64,000 nucleotides of DNA from Himantopus leucocephalus (taxonomy: Eukaryota > Chordata > Aves > Charadriiformes > Recurvirostridae), in NCBI GenBank assembly GCA_003993805.1, contig RSEF01000004.1, forward strand, positions 73,026,459 through 73,090,458, in the 5' to 3' direction. The notes beneath the pieces are model-generated. The model was not told the origin of the DNA. It did no database searches and worked only from the letters and a program-made list of their open reading frames with translations. This document shows, in pieces, positions 38,111 to 50,900 of the stretch. Numbering within the stretch: position 1 is the first letter of the stretch; each line of letters begins with the position of its first letter. A program made the translations under genes and the position numbers.

Positions 38111-38969
38111 TCAACAAAAAGCCATGTCCTTACGTCTTTACCAGTTCGGTTATCTATGTTCCTTCTTCCAATCTGATACTTACTTTCCCCTTCTTCTCCA
38201 GTGCCATTCATTATTCTCTGACTTTTCTTTGCCATTTCTTTTTGCTGTCATCTTCAGTTACTCAATTTCTGTATCACACTGCACTGAATCTGAAAAAATC
38301 AGTTTAGAAAGTAGTAGGAACACATTTCCACTTTAAAGTTTAAGGCTATCTCTGTGAGAAGTGAACTTTAGAATGGGTTTCAAAAATGTTTTTCCAATGA
38401 GTTAAAAACAATTGTACTTTACTCATTTTTCCTACAATAATGCTTTTTAATTTTTTTTCTTTTTCTGTCGTATATCTCAATGCTATGTCATTATTGTGTG
38501 TTAGGTATTACAGCCATTTTAACTTTTTTTTTTGTCTTTTAAGTAACATGCATTTCTGTTGGTAAATATTATATATAACCGTACTGGTACCACCACTTGT
38601 GATTTAGTTAACTGACTTAATTTTAGAAACTACTGTTCATAAGAAGTACTCATCTTGGGTTTAGGATTCATAACGGGTGTTCTTTCTGCAGTCTCAGAAG
38701 AGAAACCATTTTTCTGCTGAATCACAGAAATGTGTATGTAACATCTGTAAGAGAGTCTCAACTTCAGATTAAGAGACTGTCTTTTGAACTGAGCACAGGA
38801 CTAGGAAAATTACACAAACACCCAATCCCTTTGAGCAGAATCTCTTCTCACTTCCATCTCATTTTCATAAACAAGGGAACTGATGATATAAACTATGCCG
38901 TGAAGACAATATTTTTCTTCAGAAGTTCGCAGGCAACGGGGAAACCCATTACCCTATTGAACCTTTACT
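38111..38969. other. Non-coding DNA between CR1 copies
   Basis: T-rich sequence with no recognised gene or repeat. It could include unrecognisable 5' parts of the ancient CR1. Confidence 0.5.
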
Positions 38970-39625
38970 GTTGCAGATTTTTTTCCCCCTTTATATCCAG
39001 TTGGAATTCCCCTTGCTGCAAACTGTGACTGTTGCCTCTGTCCTGCTGTGAGTGTCTAGAAGAGACTGGTCCTATAATCCCTCCTAGGTCATGAAGTTAG
39101 ACTCTGCCAAACCCTATTAGCTTTTTCTTCTCCAGAATGAACAAAATCTTTATTGTACATGAGTGTTCCGGTCCCTTCACCGCTTTGGTCATCCTCTGCT
39201 AGACTTTCTCCAAAGGGTCAATGTTTGTAGGGTACTAGGGGCTTGAATCTGAGTATGATACTCCAGAAGTGCCCTCACAAGTGACGAGGAATAATCACTT
39301 TCTTTGACCTGCTGGCTATACTTTTCCTCATGCACACCAAAATAAAGTTAACCTTCTTCACCAAAACAGTACACTGCTGATTCCTATTCAACTTGACTGC
39401 CAAGTTAAGGCCCCCAGGACCTTGTTTTTTAAAAACTGCTTCACAGCTAGTTGGTCCTCACTGTGTAGTCCCCAGCTTGTGTTAGTGCATCTCAAGTACC
39501 TTTACATTTGCCTTTGTTGAACTTCATGCAGTTTCTGCCAGCCTATTCTTCCAGCTTGTCAAGGTTTCTGTGAATGGTAGCCCTACCCTTCCCAATATCA
39601 TGTCATCTGCAAACTTACTCTCCTC
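38970..39625 (-). mobile_element. Older CR1 LINE fragment, minus strand
   Basis: The order of blocks is that of a reverse-complemented CR1 3' half. These include TTTATATCCAGTTGGAATTC with CCCCTTGCTGCAAACTGTGA (near 38990-39030), ACTCCAGAAGTGCCCTCACA (near 39262), GACCTGCTGGCTATAC (near 39307), CCTTTGTTGAACTTCATGCA (near 39511) and GTCATCTGCAAACTTA (39602-39617). It stops inside the reverse transcriptase just 5' of the FADD region, where a plus-strand CR1 begins. Its divergence is intermediate between the 19.5-kb and 35.6-kb copies. No useful open frame survives. Confidence 0.85.
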
Positions 39626-39627
39626 TT

Positions 39628-40436
39628 ACTCTTTGGTATCATGGAGACATGGTAGGATGGCTCCTATGATTGGAGTGTTGAAATGGAAGGATACAGGCTG
39701 TTCAGGAAGGACAGGCAGGGGAGATGAGGAGGGGGTGTCGCCGTCTATGTCAAGGACCAGCTGGACTGCATGGAGCTTCGCCTTGGGATGGATGAAGAGC
39801 AGATTGAGAGCTTATGGGTCAAGATTAAAGGGAGGGCAGAGACAGGTGATGTAACAGTGCAGGTCTGCTACAGGCCACCTGACCAGGAAGACCGAGTAGA
39901 TGGGGCTCTCTATAGACGGAGAGGAGCAGCCTCATATTTGCAAACCGTGGTCCTCATAGGGGACTTCAACCATCCCTATATATCTGTTGGAAGGACAACA
40001 CAGCAGGGAATAAGCAATCCAGGTGTTTCCTGGAATGTGTTGATGATAACTTCCTTCTCCAAGTAACAGAGGAACAAATGAGGAGAGGTGCCATGCTGGA
40101 CCTTGTTCTCGCCGACAAGGAGGGGCTGGTGGGGAATGTCACGCTCAAGGGCAGCCTTGGATGCAGTGACCATGAGATGGCGGAGTTTGAGATCCTTAGG
40201 GCAGTGAGGAGGGTGCACAGCAAGCTCACTACCCTGGACTTCAGGAGAACAGACTTTAGCCTCTTCAGGGATCTGCTTGTGGGACTACAGTAGGATAAAG
40301 CCCCGGAGGGAAGAGAGGCCCAATAAAGCTGGCTAATATTCAAGAATCACCTCCTCCAAGCTCAAAAGTGATGCATACCGACAAAGAAGAAGCCAGGCAA
40401 AAACACCAGGAGGCCTGCATGGGTGAACGAGGAGCT
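39628..40436 (+). mobile_element. CR1 LINE, endonuclease part, plus strand
   Basis: A good match to the recalled CR1 ORF2 N-terminal region, abutting the older minus-strand CR1 and running into the 100-N gap. It begins within the endonuclease domain, so the 5' end is missing. Its 3' continuation is either in the gap or absent. Low divergence suggests a younger insertion than the copy it abuts. Confidence 0.92.
39628..40436 (+). pseudogene. CR1 ORF2 endonuclease domain remnant
   Basis: The intact domain is an APE-type endonuclease that nicks target DNA for insertion. Recognisable blocks are DGSYDWSVEMEGYRLFRKD, GGVAVYVKDQLDCMELRLG, VCYRPPDQEDRVD, the metal-binding GDFNHP (GDFN at 39959-39970), GAMLDLVLADKEGLVGNV and the catalytic SDH (40165-40173, CSDHEM). 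The C-terminal linker TTLDFRR...FRDLL follows, and RRPAWVNEEL runs up to the gap. Breaks: a TAG replaces a Trp codon in the ETWWD motif near 39652, there is a frame change near 39720 and another between 39970 and 40020, and stops follow DLLVGLQ near 40293. Key catalytic residues are kept but the frame is broken, so it is inactive. Confidence 0.9.
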
Positions 40437-40536
40437 NNNNNNNNNNNNNNNNNNNNNNNNNNNNNNNNNNNNNNNNNNNNNNNNNNNNNNNNNNNNNNNN
40501 NNNNNNNNNNNNNNNNNNNNNNNNNNNNNNNNNNNN
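40437..40536. other. Assembly gap of 100 N inside CR1 sequence
   Basis: Exactly 100 N, a conventional unknown-size placeholder. Both flanks are CR1, in opposite orientations, so the real missing length and structure are unknown. Repeat collapse is the probable reason for the break. Confidence 0.95.
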
Positions 40537-40664
40537 TCTGGATGGCATCCCTTCCCTCCAGTGTGTTGACCTCTCCACAGAGCTTGGTGTTGTCGACAAA
40601 CTTGCTGAGGGTGCACTCTGCCCCACTGTCCATGTCGCCAATAAAGATGTTAAACAGTACCGGT
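40537..40664 (-). pseudogene. CR1 reverse-transcriptase fragment, minus strand
   Basis: On the minus strand this encodes [29 protein letters not shown] and TLEGRDAIQ, the reverse-transcriptase palm region of CR1. The catalytic FADD motif reads FVDN (40589-40600), so the second catalytic Asp is replaced. The 5' truncation point is near 40664, after ACAGTACCGG on the plus strand. The rest of the element would run into the gap at 40437-40536. It cannot simply continue the plus-strand CR1 on the other side. It also overlaps in content the 39565-39625 part of the older minus copy, so it is a separate insertion. Confidence 0.9.
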
Positions 40665-43600
40665 TCGTAAGATGCGTTATAAACATTTTCCATTTCAGTA
40701 ATGTAAACCAGGCTTAAATTATTTGCATGTGTGCAGACTCTGAGATGAGGCCAGGGTAGGACCCATTTTAAAACATAGCTATGAGATTTCTGAAGGAGTC
40801 CCCTGTATACTGTAGTGCTGGAGTTATGTGGCAGAATAGAATTATTCTGTAAAGTGTTCCTGCTATTTAAGTTGAACTATACTGAACACTGTGAGGCACT
40901 TATAATACATGAAAGCGATAGATAAACTGCTTCACTGATCATACATTTATTCTGCAGTACATGCAATATATACATATGGGGTGTTCAAAATCCCTGTCTA
41001 AATTATGGGATGTAAAATTGATTCCAGCTAAATCATTTTTTCCCCTTTTGTTCTGTCAAGGTTGCTATTTCTTCTTGTGAGAATTTTTTTCTTTTGAAGC
41101 TGAACCAAACCCAAGAAGTGTCAGCAGAAATCCCAAATATTTCCACTATGTTTGACTTCTGTAGTGCCTCATCATAAATACTGTTTGTTTTCATTCTGTC
41201 CTCATTCACACTCTTTGCTACGAATTAGCTTCCCCGCTGGTTTGCTTCTTTGCTTCTCCTGAGAGCATTGTATGATTGCTGTGATTCAGCTACTCTCTGC
41301 TGCTCTCTCTGGAGAGGTGACCACAGCAAACCAACAGAAATGCTGTTGGAACCCAGCACAGACAAAAGCAGGGAGGAGGCAGCCATCCCAAATCTCACAT
41401 TGCATGTGTTTGCCTGGATATTATTTTTCTTTCAAACTCCTCCACACACAGAAAAGTTTTCTTGTGGACAACACATTTGCATTTTGAACCAGCCCCCATT
41501 TTACCCACAAGCCATTCGAACCATACAGCCACCGTAATGCAGGTGTGAGGGCTGCCGGTGCACTCCTGCATCCATTGTGCATGGTGCTTCTTGCTGAGTT
41601 GGCTGCTTTCCTTCTCAAGGAACAAGCTAGCTTACGGAATAAGAACTCTTCTACTTCTTTAAAAAAACAAGCTGTATGCAACGTCACTACAAAATTATGC
41701 AAATTACCTTGTCATACATATCAGACTGATGGTTCTAAAGAGACTGGAAATTGCCAAAAGATTTCCACCTCTAGGCAGACAATGCCGTTATAATATGGCT
41801 TAGAGCCACCCTGCCTTACCCTGCTAAAAACTCACTTTCCTTAGACCACCACTTTCACAGACTGTTATTTAAAAAAGACGCGCTAGGCTTTGAGGCTTCT
41901 TTTGTTATTTTTTTTTTTTGTCTACATATGGCATGCAGTGTTTAGACCTGTAGGCAATGGCATGAAAAACAGTCTAAATTAACTAGAAGCAACTGGCCAC
42001 GTACCATTAAAATTGCCAGACTGAGCTGCAGGTCATGGCACAGACGGGCTGCCAAATTTTTGTCACAGCATGTGGCCAATCAACAGAGTGTATTTCAGAT
42101 AGAATAGTTAGTGAAATGAAATAACTAGCCAAGCTATTTCATGGAGATGAATTAAATTATATTAATACTTTCCAAGTACAAGATACAAGCTCAAGCTAAT
42201 CTTTTTCTTGTTTGTGCTGTGTACAAAAAAGCAGCTGTTCAACTTAAGCTGACTCTTCTATTTCAAAGTGTCTTCATTGTAGCTGGGTATTCCAAAGAGC
42301 CATAGAATGGGTATTTTAGAGCTCTAAAGAAAAATCAGATATATTGAAATATTAGATAAGAGAATCAATCACATCTTTGTTACAATTCTACATAGACTTC
42401 TGATGATTGAAAATTTCAGTTTGCTGAGCAAGGAAGACAGGGCAGGAATTGACCAGAACACACCAGGGGGTCTTATCTCTGTGTTGAACAGAGGTAGGAA
42501 AGAGCAAAGTCTTCCCATGGGAAAAAAAAAAAAATTCTCTGGAAAATGCTCCAGTGGTATTTTACAACAGCACAATATTTGGGAAAAAAAAAGATGCAAA
42601 AATTGTGCTTATAATTGAATGTATTGAAAACCTGATATCAAATGAATATTTGATAAGTTGTCATGAAAACCCATTTTGGAATGTACAAATCTCTCTTTGT
42701 AACTATATATCTGGATCTAGACCTATGTAAAAGTAAACTGTTTAATCACTCTGAAGTGTGAGTTTTAGCAGTTTAGATAATTCAGTCTTCTGTTCAATAT
42801 GACAAAATAAAGCAAAATAAAACAAACTACAACGGGTGATTAAGGCCTGCAGCAGGATAGTTAACTTACTGTATGAAAGTATGCAGAAAACACATTTGTC
42901 AATTTGAAAGCACTGGTATTACACTGCACACACAAAAATGCCCGAGTGAAAATCTAAGTTGCGATCTATAGATAGAAGTGATGAAAAGAAAGCAAAATAA
43001 TGAAGCAATTGAACCTGAAAATCTGATTCACATTTTCATCACGCTGAAGTGCTGTGCTCTTCTTTAAAAACAGTTATGTCTGTATTGGTGATTGAGACTG
43101 AGTTTTGCAGAATCTACATTTTTAAATTGTTTTCAGCTGATAGTGCTCTATTACTGCTATCATCTTTGTTTAATCATTAGGTAGAGTGAAAAAAATGTTA
43201 GTTTCAGTAACAGATAATGCATAGGTTCTTCTGCTGACAAAGCTGAAATGTTTCTGCTTTTCGGTTGTATCTTGCTGTGACAGGCAGGTTTAAGGCAAGA
43301 TGACTTGCTCTGCTCGCTCTGTCTTTTATATCTTATTTCTTTTACAACAAGCAATCCAAAACCTAAGCTGAGTAACCTGACTTACATATTCCCTAGAGTG
43401 TCTTCAGCCAGAAAACTGATAAACAGCCGGTAAACCAAGATTAAATCATCTCTAAAGCTTTATTTTTAAGGAGCAAAACCTAATGGAATTTGTGTTAACT
43501 TGTACAAAACTTTCACAAGGAGAAAATCTTCTCAGTTTCCAGGTACGATAATTATTTTTACAGCCACTGGTGAGGTTGTACCTGTGATCAGTAAAGGGCT

Positions 43601-44070
43601 GCAGGCCCACCACCAGAGAAGAGCTGCACTGCAGCACCTGCTGAGATGGTCTTTCTCTAATCCTGCAGGGGAATGACACCTGTCAGCTGCACTGGGCTGA
43701 AGAAAATTTCATTCACCTGTGAAAACCAGACGTTGCTTCGTAGGCTTTTCCTCTTCCCTATTTCATCCATTTTATTGCTTTTTCTTCCTTCTTCTCCACG
43801 CCTCTGCGTGTCTCTGCCACCCTTTGGTGGGCAACAGAGCCATGGGCTGCCAGCACAGCGGTTTCTAATGATGCTATGGCATCTCTCGCGGCACCAAAGA
43901 GCAAAGCTGTTTGTGTATGGAGGAAAGGGGGTGCCCCGGCAGGGGTTTGTTGCTGCATCCCAGCAACAAGCAGCTCAGGGTGAAGGGGGCTGCTTTCCCA
44001 GCCAGCAGCAAAGGGAGAAGCTGGCAGAAGTGTGTGTAGGACATTGTCACCCATGCTTTGCTTGATTTTA
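40665..44070. other. Non-coding DNA, GC-richer towards its 3' end
   Basis: No transposon or gene is recognised. Overlapping open frames on both strands at 41250-41793 and 43673-44065 have no family resemblance. GC content rises at about 43560-44060. A-rich runs occur near 42521 and 42583. Confidence 0.55.
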
Positions 44071-44345
44071 TAGAATCATAGAATGGTTAGAGTTGGAAAG
44101 GGACCTTGAAGATCACCTAGTTCCAACCCCCCTGCCATGGGCAGGGACACCTCCCACTAGACCAGGTTGCTCAATGCCCCATCCAGCCTGGCCTTGAGCA
44201 CCTCCAGGGATGGGACATCCACTACTTCTCTGGGCAACCTGTGCCACTGCCTCACCACCCTTACAGTAAAAAATTTCTTCCTAATATCCAATCTAAATCC
44301 ATCCATTTTCAGTTTAAAACCATTTTTTGTCTTGTTATTATTTGA
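44071..44345 (-). mobile_element. CR1 LINE 3' end, about 275 bp, minus strand
   Basis: It starts TAGAATCATAGAATGGTTAG, the reverse complement of the CR1 terminus. GACCTTGAAGATCACCTAG, CCCCTGCCATGGGCAGGGAC, ACCAGGTTGCTCAATGCCCC, GGCCTTGAGCACCTCCAGGG and TTTCTTCCTAATATCCAATC follow in the expected order. It fades out near 44345, by truncation within the C-terminal coding or 3' region. Divergence is similar to that of the 19.5-kb copy and the orientation is the same. Only the last residues of ORF2 could be encoded. Confidence 0.95.
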
Positions 44346-47300
44346 CTTTGCTTCATACCTCCATGTCCCCTGCCGCCTTCCTCACTGCTCCCCCCAAAAT
44401 TGGCCTCAGATGTTACCCCAATAATGGCGAGAGTGTGGGTTTCAGACTGTCACAGCTTATGGCACCGAGTGTGTTGTTTTCCTTACTTTTTACTAATGTA
44501 GGAGAATAAACTGGGAGTCAGGTGGCGGCTGATAGTACCTAAGATTCACATTCACCTTATGACTTGGACATGGCTCAGGCCATCCAAACTAAAGGATAAG
44601 ATAAAAATAAGCAAGATCATGTTGCAAAATACAGATGATGCTCTGCAGCTGAGCTTTTCAAGTTAAGAGGTTAAAAAAAAAAAAGGGACAAACAGCCCAT
44701 AAATCTCAGGGTCCTTGTGCTCGCCTGAAACTGTTGCAGTGCATTTATCATTGTTACATAATCCTAAAAGGCTTCGTTTGGCTCGGTTGTCACTGGTACG
44801 CACATTTTAAATGAAAATTAATACATGCATATGTAGATCAGTCCACTGCATGTAGCTACCTGGTGGGTAATTCCCAGCTGGGGATTTCTTTTTCTCTACA
44901 TTGGCTTATTTCCTTGTTTTGGGTTTTGTGGGTTTTTTTAATAGCTCAAAAATAGCATGTGGGTTATATAACTAATAAATGAAACCAGAGACAAATCCTA
45001 GCCTTAGGCACCACGTAGAAGGGATGGCAACTGTCAGCCTTGACTCCCCAGTTGTCAAATTCTGAATAGGATGTTAACTCCTGAACTATTCACAAGCTTA
45101 GAAACGTCACAGATATGGGTGAATCAGGGTTATTGTCCTGATCCACAATAAAAACATCCCTGTGGTAGCCAAGTATTTTATCTGTACAAATTCAGGTGTG
45201 TGTTTAAATTTGCCACTATAACTCACCGCTAAGGTGCTCTGTAGCAATTAGCCAAGGGAACAGGCTACTGTTCTGCCTTTTTGCACCAACGGGGCAGAAA
45301 GTTCAGAAGGAAAGATGGCTTGGTCACCAGGAGACCTCCTGCTGCCATTTCCCAGGTATTCCCAGGGCTGTTTCTCTGCTACAGAACCGTCTCTTAGCAC
45401 TGTCCTCGTCTACACTTATTTTGGATCCCCGGGACACTCAGCCCAGGGTGAAATTTAGAGAAACTTCTCTGTATATCATCATAATATTACATTCAGGGGT
45501 TCACAAGTATAGAAAACTGTTGCATTTCTTGGTGGATGAACTCAGAATACCACGTGGGTATCCTTCAACCTTGGAAAATAAGGGAGAATTTAAGAAGTTA
45601 TTGAAGGAAAATATTATTGGGTGAAAAAATTACTGAGGAGATTTTCAAATCTGTCATGGGGGAAAGGCAACCCCCTACTGAATCATCACCTTTTTTGAGC
45701 ACAACATCTGATTTATTCTTGGAGGTATCCTGTACAATTTCTGACTGCTTACAGGCTCCTTTAAATTAAAAGTTCCAGTAGAAATCTGAGATAACTTGGC
45801 TGAAGGCCAATGTATTTATGCCGAAGATAAATTTGAGCATGAAAGGTGCAAAAGCAATAAGGAAGACAGAAGACAAAGGCAATGGAGATCAATTAGCTAA
45901 TTAATCTTGAAGTAAACATTCTCAGCCTCGCCGTCTTATTATGTAAAAAGGTGAATACTGCTAGCCTGGTTTAACTGGAAAAATATATATGCAGTTTTTT
46001 TCTTGGAATACCAAGTAAATCTCTGATTTTTAAAACTGCGTAACATCAAATCTAATATGGTGGATTTAAAAAGAACAGAAAAAAAATTTAAATGTGATTG
46101 ATTCATCATTATCTTTTTCTCCAGGAAGTCCTTTCCAAGTTGGTTTTTGCCAGCTCTTAAAATGAGTTTACATATTAAAAAAGGACTAGTTAAAATGGGA
46201 TGCTCATAACAGGCAATGTACTAATTCTGCTTTTTAAAGTGTCCTCTAATTGTGGTTAATGCTAGTTGCATTTGTTTGTAATTGTTACACCTCTAAGACA
46301 AATTAATCAGTGGAGGACTCAGCTGTATATGCATGCACTTGTCCACTATCAAGTAAACTCCAACTGCAGAACTTAGAGATTGATATTTGCCAATATTTTC
46401 TTTTCTGTGGTTATTGTTGTTAATGATGGCAGGAGTTTGGCCCAATTCTCAGTTCTAATAGGATCTACAAGGCTGGGAGATACATTTTCAATATGTGTGC
46501 AGAGAAAACTGGACAGGGAAATGACAAAATGGCATCTTCACAATGTCACTCCTTCAGTCCCAACACTAACTGTAACAGCCCGTGGACTTCACCTTTCCCA
46601 GGGATGCAAATCCAGTGTTTGCAGGGAACTTGTGGCTCCATAAAAAATGCCTGAGTAGCAACTCAGAAGTTGCTCCCTGCACTCTTCTTGTTCATTGTTG
46701 TATGGCGGCTTTTCTCTCACGTACTGGGAATGGAGCAGGAACGGAGCATGGGCTTGTTCTGCAATCAGCCGAGAAATATTTGGAGCCCAGGGGCAGTTAG
46801 ATTTCAAAGTCACCTCACTTATGTTTCTCAGTCACCCACTTTCCCTAAGTCACCAGCCTAGACTTCAAAGGCGACATAGTGGCATTAAGGAGAAGAAAGA
46901 AAAGACAGCACATTTTAATCAATAAAAAAGTCTCCTTCCTATGATCTCTTTCAAACATGGGCACTCAGAAGCAGTTATAAAATTGCTTTGAATCCTCTGT
47001 TTGTTTTGAAGCAGAGGATGGTGATGCTTTTCAGTATGTTGAAATTTGCAGAATGAAATTAGTTGGGGGAGGATAGCTGGCTGCTTTTGGAATAAACATC
47101 TGAAAACTTCTTGGTAGCAACAATACTGCTCAAAGCATGAGTCACAAAGGTAGCATAAAAGGGAGATTTGCAGCCCTCCTGAACAGGTTGGCCAGTCTTG
47201 TGTTTGAGCTCTCTCCACAGAGCAGCCTACATATTTGCTGGATTACCCAGTGGTATCTATAGAAACTGTGCACTTGCATCTTCAGATCCAAAAATAAATA

Positions 47301-50300
47301 AGTAGGACTACTGTTTTTTACCTGTCCCTTTCAAGAACAGGCAAGAAATAGCTCTCTCCCTCCCCTAAAATAAAACCCAAAATGTTCCTGAACATTCCAA
47401 GGTGTTCAATAAGATTAAAAGAGGCCAGTTCCAGTTCATCATAGTGCACTTATGAAAGAGTCCCCCATGACTTATATGCCAGACAGAGCTAGTTTAATTT
47501 TACTGAATTCAAAATCTTTATCATTCATTAAATTTACTATAATTTCACACTGAACTAAAAAAGACTTTCCTAATTCAACAATGATTTAGTAAGAAATTTC
47601 TAATTTTGAAAACAAGCAAATGTGATTCTCTTTTAATTCCTTCTCATATATTCCTGACATCATTAATTCCATAGAATAAGAATATTAAAAGCACTTAAGG
47701 AACTGTAAGATTCCTGCAGACAAGGGAATGGGACCCAAGTTCCTAAAAGACTTTGGACAGATCAAAATAAAAATCATATAAATACTTAATCATAGTCAGT
47801 TGAAAACACTGGGGAAAAGGGGAAAAAAAAGAACAGAACTTGTTTCTAAGCTCCACCATTTCCTTAATAGTTTGGAGTTTTGCTGGATGCCACGGGAAGA
47901 GCTCCTGTCTATGCTATGAAAGAAGACAGTAGAGCTCCTTACCCATGCAATCAAACCATTCTCTCAGAAAACTTTTTCTCCTGCCTGCAGGGATTAATTT
48001 CAATAGCTCCTATCACCCTAATCCAATAGACTGCTATCTTTTATTACAACACACAGAGAATCCTGGAATCAAGATTTTAATTCCTATTTGCCCTGCATCC
48101 CCCACATACAACTCTGTGTCCTTACTTTAATCTTCTCTCCCACATCCTTTCACAGAGTAAGTCTTACTATGATGCAGTGTGAACTGTGGCATTGCTCATG
48201 TACTTAAATGATCTTATGCTGTGTGACCAAAGCATGGGAGATAAAACAGGGGAAAAAATATGTAATCCTGGGAGAAGGCGTTTGATGTGTGATAGCCAAC
48301 AGCTATTTCATCCACAATATAAAAACAGGATTTATGCAGAAGTTGCCATAGTTTCTGAAAGCCGGGCTTTGGCAAGAATGACAGCACAAGCTGCTCAGTC
48401 CTGTGAAGCTTGTGCAGAAACAAACCTTCAGGTGCTTGGGAAGATTTAAATGGACACGTAGCATCACTCTTGGCTCTTAGGTGACCCTGGCATTAGACAG
48501 CTACAGCCCAGACCGTTGGTCTGCACCACCAGGCTTAGATGTTTTATTCTATCTAAAAGCCTTTGCCTTTTCCATGGAAGAACAGGAGACCTTGGCACCT
48601 TCTCGAGTCATGCTCTCTGTTTATACCCATCAGGGACCTATTTGTGCCCTCCATGACTCTTTTCAGGATGAAGCCCTTGAGTTTCTTTCCTGTAGAAACC
48701 AAGGTGATGTGGTGGGAGGGAAGCACATGTGTAGATCTCATCCTGATACTGAGTTAGGATAGAGCCTAACAGGGTCACATCCAGATTCAGGAGAAGAGAA
48801 ATGCTGCCAGCTCTCAAAAAACAGACACCTTTAGTTCCTTAAGTTACCTGGACACAGCCCATGTAGTTTCTAAAAATCCTACTTGATGCCTATAAATAAG
48901 TATTCTCTATTTAGTATCCTGAAAGTCAGCGTTCAGATTAACTGACTCATTTACTGGAATGATAAATGAGTCATTTTGTATCATCTATTGAGAGGGCAGA
49001 CACTTAGGAAAAAAATGAACACAGAGAATGAGCCGTGATGCAGGAGGACAAAGGATGGTTGTGGGAACCGAAACAATATAGGAGCACAATAAAATAAAAT
49101 AAGTTGTTATTTCCCAGGAAAAGAAATATGTGGGGGTTAGGTTTTCATAGAGAAATGTGACCGTGAAAGGGAACTTTTGTTTGGTTTTGTGTGGGGTTTT
49201 TTTTGATTGGCAAAAGCAATTCAAAGCCCTTCTCTTTCAGCAATTATTTTACCTTTTTTCCTGTTTGTTTCTGGAAATCTAGCGTATATATTTCCTTATG
49301 TGGCTGCACCAGCAGGGGTGGCTGCTCTTTCAAGAACCTCTAAAGGAAAAAGTTTGAACAAAAATGCCAGTTTCTTGTGGAGAAGGATCTGCTCTGTGAA
49401 TTACAAGCTTTTTGGGACAAGAGCTATCTCAAATGATGACACCTCAAACTCTGTCATTTGAAATAATGTGCCATTTTTAAGCTTTCAAAATACATCCATA
49501 AAACAATATGAAAGGAAAATTAATCCTAGAAATCAGTATTATAGTATGTGGTTATAAAAGAAAAAAAACTCTTGTGTCCGAACACTTGATGAATAAGGTT
49601 TTCAAGATTGAAATACTCTGTTTGGATTACAAGAAGTTTTTCTTGTTCTCTATAGGACAGAGCAGGGTATAAATCTGCAAAACAGCACTAAAAATTTTGT
49701 CTTTATCAAACAATTAAAAAGCTATACCTTATTGCAAGACAAATGCCAGAATTTCTAGAAGTAATATCTAGGGAAAACATCAATATTTCCTATTTCCTGA
49801 ATGTACAGAGACATTCCCCAGCCACCTGTTGTGCCCAACACTCATTTTGAGCGAGTTATGCACGTACATATTAAATGTAAGATTATTGTGTTAATTTCCA
49901 TGCCATCTTATAGTCTCACAGATATCACTCAATATTCCTTCCCACCATCCCTTGAAGGTAACAAATACGCTCAGTTCAAAAAAAAAAGGACCCTGGAATA
50001 CTTTTGCGAAGGTGGCAGGTGTGCAGAGATGGCAGGGTTAAGGGAGGAAGCACCGAGTTGCTGAGGAGAGGGGAGGACGCCTGAGGGATCCAGAGGTAAG
50101 GCTGCTACCAAGGGTCACTACCCTCCATTCAGGGAAAGGACCAACATTTCAGACTGTACCTCTTCCTAACCTTCTCCGGCAATCAGAAGAGTGATGGAGT
50201 CCTCTCCTCTCTACAGCCCCTGCTTCCTTTCACGTCCATGCCATTCTCACCCTGATCTAATTTCTAATCTATCAATGGAGTTCTGAGATCCAGGAAAATT

Positions 50301-50900
50301 TTAAGCTACTGTTTTCAAATGCCCATTAATGTTAAGAGGCTACGTTTGTATAAAAGCTTTCACTGTTTTGTCAATACTCACCACTATGACTCATCACTAC
50401 TGTGGCAAGTAAGGCTTTGAAATCTTTTCCTAGGGTTTTCAGTTTTTTAAAATATGCACATAAATAATCACTAGGATGTAAACAAACATATCTGAACCAA
50501 CTTCATGTAGAAATTAGACACTTTGAGCCATACCTGATATTGATGCTGACCTTTTTTGCTGTTGATTCACCTACTTTTTGGATTCTATCCAAGTGGGAGG
50601 AGAGAACAGCTTTTGCAAAGCAAGCACCTTTCAAGGACAAGAGAAAGAGATTAAGAGGTCTCAAGGGAGAGTCAGACTAGCTGTGGGACTCTTCTCACTT
50701 GTGGCTGGGTAGGGGTTGATAGAGAATTCCAAACACAAACATCCATAGGAAATCCGGTGCTCCAAACCATCCTGTGATGGCAGGCGTCTCAAAAATACAC
50801 ATGGATCTCAGAAAGAAAAAGAAAAAAAGAGCTTCAGTAAGAGAGAGACAGAAGCCCTTTCCTTGAAAAAGGTACTAAAGTTTAAAGTAACAGGAAAGTG
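44346..50900. other. Non-coding DNA without recognisable features
   Basis: No transposon, RNA gene or coding exon is recognised. Short A runs occur at about 44672-44683 and 49978-49988. Open frames near 46380-46925 and 48186-48762 overlap on both strands and look random. A donor-like GAG|GTAAGG at 50096 has no convincing upstream acceptor. Confidence 0.55.

Noticed and set aside
40333..40693. Open frames of 84-117 codons across the gap
   Set aside because: They are bridged by 100 N. Only the minus-strand CR1 reverse-transcriptase part (40537-40664) is meaningful.
42294..42325. CATAGAATGGG string resembling CR1
   Set aside because: The next CR1 motifs (GGAAGGGACC, AGATCATC) are missing.
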